8,671 nucleotides of DNA from an uncultured Lachnospiraceae bacterium (lineage in GTDB: Bacteria; Bacillota; Clostridia; Lachnospirales; Lachnospiraceae): positions 1 through 8,671 of the forward strand of contig CADBRG010000162.1 of NCBI GenBank assembly GCA_902797015.1, given 5' to 3'. The notes beneath the pieces are model-generated. The model worked only from the letters and a program-made list of their open reading frames with translations, was not told the DNA's origin and made no database searches. Shown in pieces: positions 4,383-8,671 of the stretch. Within the stretch, counting starts at the first letter, position 1. Every line of letters begins with the position of its first letter. The position numbers and the translations under genes are program-made.

Positions 4383-6723
4383 GAAATATCCGACGACCGT
4401 GCAGGATTCCATTCCGTTTGAGCGGATGTTCCCGGACGGGACCTGCAGGGTAAGGAAAGGCTTTTATACCAGAACGATACAGTTCTTTGATATCAACTAT
4501 CAGCTGGCACAAAAAGAGGATCAGGCGGCGATCTTTGAGGAATGGTGCAGCTTTTTAAACTTTTTTGACAGTTCGGTCATGTTCGAGCTGTCTTTTTTTA
4601 ATCACAGTACAGACCGGGCCGCATTTGATAAGAGCATCCGGATCCCGAAACGAAGAGACGGCTTTGATGATGTCAGGGAGGAGTATACGAGGATGCTCAG
4701 GATGCAGGTCGACCAGGGAAACAACGGCCTGACAAAGACCAAGTACCTGACATTCGGCATCGAGGCGGATTCCATCAGACAGGCAAAGCCCAGACTGAAC
4801 CGCATCCAGATGGATCTTTTGAACAACTTCAGGAGGATCGGCGTGCATACACATCTTCTGGACGGGAGGGAACGTTTGGAACTCATGCACGGCATGTATC
4901 ACATGGGGGATGATGAGCGGTTTCATTTTGACTGGAAACGTCTGCCGGAGAGCGGCCTGTCGGTAAAGGATGTGATCGCACCAAGCTCTCTGTCATTTAA
5001 GGGAGTACGGACATTTATGATCGGTGAACTTCATTGTGCAGTGTCTTATGTGTCTTTAACAGCATCAGAGATCAGTGACGAGATGTTAAAGGATCTTTTA
5101 GATACGGAGTCAAGCCAGATCATTACGATGCATATCCGTTCCGTCGATCAGAATCAGGCGGTTAAGCAGGTGAAGCATATCATCACAGAGCTTGACCGGT
5201 CAAAGATCGAAGAACAGAAAAAGGCTGTAAGGGCGGGATATGACATGGATATCATCCCGTCGGACCTGGTAACGTACGGCAACGACGCAAAAGCACTCTT
5301 AAGAGAGCTGCAGAGCCAGAACGAGCGGATGTTTCTTTTGACATTTCTGATCTTAAATACCGGGGAAACAGAACAGGAACTGAAGAACAATATTCTCCTG
5401 ACATCAAGTCTTGTACAGAAGAGAAACTGTGAATTAAAGCGCCTCGATTTTCAACAGGAGCGGGGACTGAATTCCAGCCTTCCGCTGGCCGATAACGAGA
5501 TCGAGATCGAGCGTGGCCTGACCACATCGAGTACGGCGATCTTTATCCCGTATACCACACAGGAGCTCTTCCAGGACAGACCGGAAGCACTTTACTATGG
5601 CAGGAATGCTTTGTCAGGGAATCTTATCATGGGAGACAGAAAGACACTTAAGACACCAAACGGACTGATCCTGGGTACACCGGGATCAGGTAAATCCTTT
5701 TCGGCAAAACGTGAGATCTCAAATGTCTTCCTGGCAACGGATGATGACATCATCGTCTGTGATCCGGAGAGTGAGTATACGGCATTGGTAAAACGGCTGA
5801 ACGGGCAGGTCATAAAGATCAGCCCCAACAGCACGCATTTCATTAACCCGATGGACATCAACCTGAATTACTCGGAAGAGGACAATCCGGTGGCATTAAA
5901 ATCCGATTTCATCCTTTCTCTCTGCGAACTGATCGTAGGCGGGAAGGAAGGGCTTGCCCCGATTGAAAAGACGGTCATCGACCGTTGTGTCCACATGATC
6001 TACCGGGATTACCTGCAGGATCCGAAAGAGGAAAACATGCCGCTTTTGGAAGACCTGTATGAAGCATTGAAACAGCAGGAGGAGCGGGAAGCACACCATG
6101 TGGCAACGGCACTGGAGATCTATGTCAAAGGGTCTCTCAACCTGTTCAACCACAGGACGAACGTGGACATCAAAAACCGCCTGATATGCTATGACATCAA
6201 GGAACTCGGTAAGCAGCTTAAGAAGATCGGCATGCTGATCGTACAGGATCAGGTGTGGGGCAGGGTCACAAAGAACCGCGGGGAAGGAAAGACCACCCGC
6301 TATTATATGGACGAATTCCATCTGCTCCTCAGGGAAGAACAGACAGCGGCCTACAGTGTGGAGATCTGGAAACGGTTCCGTAAATGGGGCGGTATCCCGA
6401 CCGGTATCACGCAGAACGTAAAAGATCTGTTATCGAGCCGGGAAGTCGAGAACATCTTTGATAACTCCGATTTTATCTATATGCTCAACCAGGCACCGGG
6501 CGACCGCGCGATCCTCGCAAAACAACTCAATATCTCAGAACATCAGCTCTCGTACGTGACCCAGTCGGGGGAAGGCGTAGGGCTGTTATTTTTTGGCGAT
6601 GTGATACTGCCGTTTGAGGACCATTTCCCGAAGGATACGGAACTGTACCGCATCATGACCACGAAGCTGGCAGAAACGATGGATTACCAGAAGAGCCTGG
6701 AGGTGAATGGCGATGGATCTTGA
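4222..6723 (+). CDS. VirB4-like conjugal transfer ATPase, CD1110 family
   Basis: An 833-residue ATPase that powers assembly and transport of the type IV secretion channel at the cytoplasmic face. After a basic, low-conservation N-terminus (1-60) comes the family segment IPFERMFPDGTC (about 64-75) and FFDINYQLAQ (about 88-97), then the VirB4 N-terminal domain to about 400. The ATPase domain shows Walker A GTPGSGKS at 485-492 (K491), Walker B YYMDEFHLLL at 694-703 (D697, E698), and the sensor-like TQNVKDLL at 730-737. All key residues are present and the length is normal, so it should be active. The start is uncertain: TTG 4222 has the best-spaced ribosome binding site, ATG 4228 would remove two residues, and ATG 4264 fourteen. 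From TTG 4222 the gene overlaps prgI by 161 bases in another frame. It overlaps the next gene by 11 bases. Confidence 0.94.
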   Translation: MSMRQKKGRAGRKSMWSGPGGRNTKTAAAGLPDSLNRKERKQAEGIIRRAVRDEKYPTTVQDSIPFERMFPDGTCRVRKGFYTRTIQFFDINYQLAQKEDQAAIFEEWCSFLNFFDSSVMFELSFFNHSTDRAAFDKSIRIPKRRDGFDDVREEYTRMLRMQVDQGNNGLTKTKYLTFGIEADSIRQAKPRLNRIQMDLLNNFRRIGVHTHLLDGRERLELMHGMYHMGDDERFHFDWKRLPESGLSVKDVIAPSSLSFKGVRTFMIGELHCAVSYVSLTASEISDEMLKDLLDTESSQIITMHIRSVDQNQAVKQVKHIITELDRSKIEEQKKAVRAGYDMDIIPSDLVTYGNDAKALLRELQSQNERMFLLTFLILNTGETEQELKNNILLTSSLVQKRNCELKRLDFQQERGLNSSLPLADNEIEIERGLTTSSTAIFIPYTTQELFQDRPEALYYGRNALSGNLIMGDRKTLKTPNGLILGTPGSGKSFSAKREISNVFLATDDDIIVCDPESEYTALVKRLNGQVIKISPNSTHFINPMDINLNYSEEDNPVALKSDFILSLCELIVGGKEGLAPIEKTVIDRCVHMIYRDYLQDPKEENMPLLEDLYEALKQQEEREAHHVATALEIYVKGSLNLFNHRTNVDIKNRLICYDIKELGKQLKKIGMLIVQDQVWGRVTKNRGEGKTTRYYMDEFHLLLREEQTAAYSVEIWKRFRKWGGIPTGITQNVKDLLSSREVENIFDNSDFIYMLNQAPGDRAILAKQLNISEHQLSYVTQSGEGVGLLFFGDVILPFEDHFPKDTELYRIMTTKLAETMDYQKSLEVNGDGS
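6699..6706 (+). promoter_or_regulatory. Full-match ribosome binding site inside the end of the VirB4 gene
   Basis: GGAGGTGA is a full complement to the end of 16S rRNA and lies six bases before ATG 6713. It fixes the start of the hydrolase gene, which begins before the VirB4 stop codon and is therefore likely coupled to it. Confidence 0.85.
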
Positions 6724-8671
6724 GAACAGCAAGCTGTCCTTTGAGGAGGACAGAGAGAAGAGAAAGCCTGAGCGCAAGGCGCGCTCCCCGTCTGCAGAGA
6801 AGCTGCAGGGGGAATCGGCGGGCACAGCATCGAGAAGGCGTAAGTTCCAGACAGACCGATATGAGCGGATCTATGGAAAGAAGACCGGAAGTGTAAGGCG
6901 GGAAGCAGGAAGTGTTACAGAAGCAATATCTGATGTTGCAGAAGAAGCTATTGAATCAATCGATCCGGCAAAAAAAGTGCCTGACAAAATGCAGGGGGCG
7001 CGTTTCCGAAGGAATGCTGCAACTGCCGGACTCGGTGCAGCGGGCACTGTCTGGACAAAAACAAAAGATACAGTCACGCGGTACGCAGATGATAATCCCG
7101 GCAGTGAGGCATTTCGTAAAGCAGGCGATATGACAGAAGAAGCCGGTAGAACTGCCGCCAACGTGACCGGAAGGATTCAAAGACGGATAAGACACAAAAG
7201 ACAGGATGCCGGCAAAACGGTATCAGATACTGTAAGAAATGAGGCGGCGCAGACCGGCAGTTATGCCGGGAAGTTTTTCGGCAGACGGAATACAGAAGAA
7301 AAAGCATACGGTTCTGTCAATCCGCTCTCGAAACGCTGGCAGAAGCGGGCGCTACAACAGGAGTATGCTGCAGCAAGAACGGGAAGGATGACAGGAACAG
7401 CAAGAACAGCCGGATGGCATACCAATGCTTTCCGCAGGAACACGATCAGAACCAAAAAGCGGTCGAGACGGCTGATCATGGCGATCCGAACCAACCCGAA
7501 GGCACTGCTCATTACAGCGGCGGCAGTCATCCTTTTGATCGTGATCGTATCTGCATCGGTGACAGCAGCCAGTACCGTTCTGCAGGGGACTACGAATGCA
7601 GTCATAGCCTCGTCCTATACGGCAACTGATCATGACATCAAAAAGGCGGAGCGCATGTACCGTGACTTAGAGGAGGATTTAAAAGACCAGATCGACAGGG
7701 TGAAAAGCGATTATCCAGGTTATGAGAACTATGAATTTGATGTGGCAGGGATCGGTCATAACCCGTACGAACTGGCAGCACTCCTTACGGTCCTGCATGA
7801 AGACTACAAAGCAAAGGATGTGGAAGAAGACTTAAAGAAGATCCTTGCACTCCAGTACGACCTTAAGATTAACGGCGCATCACCGGAGGAAGGTTCCAAA
7901 ACAGTTCGTGTCGGACAGTCTCTCGGAACGGTAACGACCAGCGGATACTGCAACTGTGCGATCTGTTGCGGAAAATGGGCAGGCGGCAGGACAGCAAGCG
8001 GAACGGTCCCAAAAGGGAATCACACCTTGGCAGTGGATGCAAAGAACCCGATCGTACCGCTTGGGACAAAGGTCATCATGAACGGCATCGAATATACCGT
8101 GGAAGATACCGGCGCATTCGCAAGATATGGCGTGGACTTTGATGTCTATTATGACAGCCATGCGGAGGCATCCGCACATGGCCATAAGAAATGGGAAGCC
8201 TATATAGCGGATGACAACGGGACGACGGAAGTAACGGTGCGGACAGGGATCAGCGGTGATACGGTGACGGTCAGCCTGGATAACAGAGGCATCGACTATG
8301 CTGCAGAGCACATCGGCCTGACGGAAGACGGGCTGGCAAGATACGAGCTGTTAAAGGAACTCAAAGGCAACAGGCCGGAGCTGTTTGAAAACGACATTTA
8401 CGCCAATGCAGGAACCGGGAGCGGCGGCTATACGATTCCGCCGGAAGCACTGACTGATGAACGGTTCGCAAACATGATCCGTGAGGCCGAGAAATACCTT
8501 GGATACCCGTATGTATGGGGCGGATCCAGTCCGTCAACGAGCTTTGACTGTTCCGGATTTGTTTCGTATGTGATCAACCACTGCGGAAACGGTTGGGATT
8601 ACGGCCGGCTGACGGCGAACGGCCTTTATAACACGACAGCAAGAGTCTCAAAAGAGGAGGCTAAGCCCGGA
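6713..8671 (+). CDS. Membrane-anchored wall hydrolase, 3D domain plus NlpC/P60 (CD1108 family), 3' end outside window
   Basis: The frame is open from ATG 6713 to the window edge, 653 residues, with no stop. Residues 1-263 form a hydrophilic, strongly basic, presumably cytosolic region; a single membrane helix follows at about 264-283. The outer part begins with the conserved SYTATDHDIKKAE segment and a predicted helical region. A 3D (double-psi barrel) domain spans about 400-495, with the Cys-rich YCNCAICCG (412-420), SG-TVPKGN, and the three aspartates D442, D465 (EDTG) and D477 (FDVYY). An NlpC/P60 endopeptidase domain then begins near YPYVWGGSSPSTSFDCSGF, with catalytic Cys C613; the catalytic His and third polar residue lie beyond the edge. 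The window ends at KEEAKPG, where the family continues with a DLxFF-type strand. The protein would cut peptidoglycan so that the transfer channel can cross the wall, like Orf14 of Tn916. The start is set by GGAGGTGA six bases upstream. Confidence 0.93.
   Translation, partial: MDLENSKLSFEEDREKRKPERKARSPSAEKLQGESAGTASRRRKFQTDRYERIYGKKTGSVRREAGSVTEAISDVAEEAIESIDPAKKVPDKMQGARFRRNAATAGLGAAGTVWTKTKDTVTRYADDNPGSEAFRKAGDMTEEAGRTAANVTGRIQRRIRHKRQDAGKTVSDTVRNEAAQTGSYAGKFFGRRNTEEKAYGSVNPLSKRWQKRALQQEYAAARTGRMTGTARTAGWHTNAFRRNTIRTKKRSRRLIMAIRTNPKALLITAAAVILLIVIVSASVTAASTVLQGTTNAVIASSYTATDHDIKKAERMYRDLEEDLKDQIDRVKSDYPGYENYEFDVAGIGHNPYELAALLTVLHEDYKAKDVEEDLKKILALQYDLKINGASPEEGSKTVRVGQSLGTVTTSGYCNCAICCGKWAGGRTASGTVPKGNHTLAVDAKNPIVPLGTKVIMNGIEYTVEDTGAFARYGVDFDVYYDSHAEASAHGHKKWEAYIADDNGTTEVTVRTGISGDTVTVSLDNRGIDYAAEHIGLTEDGLARYELLKELKGNRPELFENDIYANAGTGSGGYTIPPEALTDERFANMIREAEKYLGYPYVWGGSSPSTSFDCSGFVSYVINHCGNGWDYGRLTANGLYNTTARVSKEEAKPG

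Larger units (their letters stand above)
2752..8671 (+). mobile_element. Conjugation (type IV secretion) module of a Tn1549/CTn4-type ICE, partial
   Basis: The order Maff2, VirB6/TrbL-like, PrgI, VirB4-like, NlpC/P60 hydrolase is the conserved core seen in C. difficile CTn4 (CD1113, CD1112, CD1111, CD1110, CD1108 families) and in Tn1549-like elements of gut Clostridia. The genes are tightly packed, with overlaps between the last three. The VirD4 coupling protein, relaxase, integrase and the ends of the element are not in the window, so its borders cannot be placed; the module continues to the right. Confidence 0.88.

Noticed and set aside
5896..6321. Reverse-strand open frame (141 codons) opposite the ATPase domain of VirB4
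   Set aside because: Antisense to conserved Walker motifs; its composition is that of a shadow frame.
6912..7629. Two short forward open frames (6912-7133 and 7414-7629) in another frame of the hydrolase gene
   Set aside because: The hydrolase frame is continuously open from 6713 through the edge with clear domains, so these are shadows and not signs of a frameshift.

Overview
The window looks like part of an integrative and conjugative element (ICE) of the Tn1549 / Clostridioides difficile CTn4 type, from a Gram-positive anaerobe of the Clostridia (a Lachnospiraceae-like gut bacterium is my guess). The evidence is the ordered set of conjugation genes from 2752 onward (Maff2, VirB6/TrbL-like, PrgI, VirB4-like, and a wall hydrolase with NlpC/P60 domain), strong AAGGAGG-type ribosome binding sites, and a lipoprotein signal peptide. 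All genes are on the + strand. Neither end of the element, no integrase, relaxase, tRNA or CRISPR array is present.

Left part (1-2676): a more AT-rich block that is not part of the standard conjugation set. It holds the last codons of an upstream gene whose C-terminus resembles the end of a histidine kinase (1-46), a lipoprotein of the branched-chain amino-acid-binding (LivJ-like, type I periplasmic binding) fold (43-1230), and a cytosolic LVIVD-repeat beta-propeller with seven repeats (1240-2619). The genes are joined by an ATGA overlap and by a ribosome binding site that overlaps a stop codon, so they look like one translationally coupled operon. A strong intrinsic terminator (2641-2676) closes it. 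No transporter permease or ATPase is in the window. My inference is that the lipoprotein is the extracellular receptor of the kinase, and that the propeller protein is a co-regulated cytosolic partner or effector. The trio reads as cargo, or as flanking DNA, placed immediately upstream of the conjugation genes.

Right part (2752-8671): the type IV secretion module. Maff2 is a small two-helix membrane protein, perhaps VirB2/pilin-like. The VirB6/TrbL-like protein is the polytopic channel component. PrgI is a small two-helix membrane protein (VirB3-like position). VirB4 is the motor ATPase with clear Walker A and B motifs. The last gene runs off the right edge. It codes for a membrane-anchored hydrolase with a basic cytosolic N-terminal half, one transmembrane helix, a 3D (three-aspartate) domain and the start of an NlpC/P60 peptidase domain. 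It would open the cell wall for the channel. PrgI and VirB4 overlap by about 161 bases, VirB4 and the hydrolase by 11, and the VirB6 and VirB4 genes both appear to start with TTG.

No stretch over 300 bases lacks a gene. The longest gap is 2620-2751, which holds the terminator and the ribosome binding site of the Maff2 gene.
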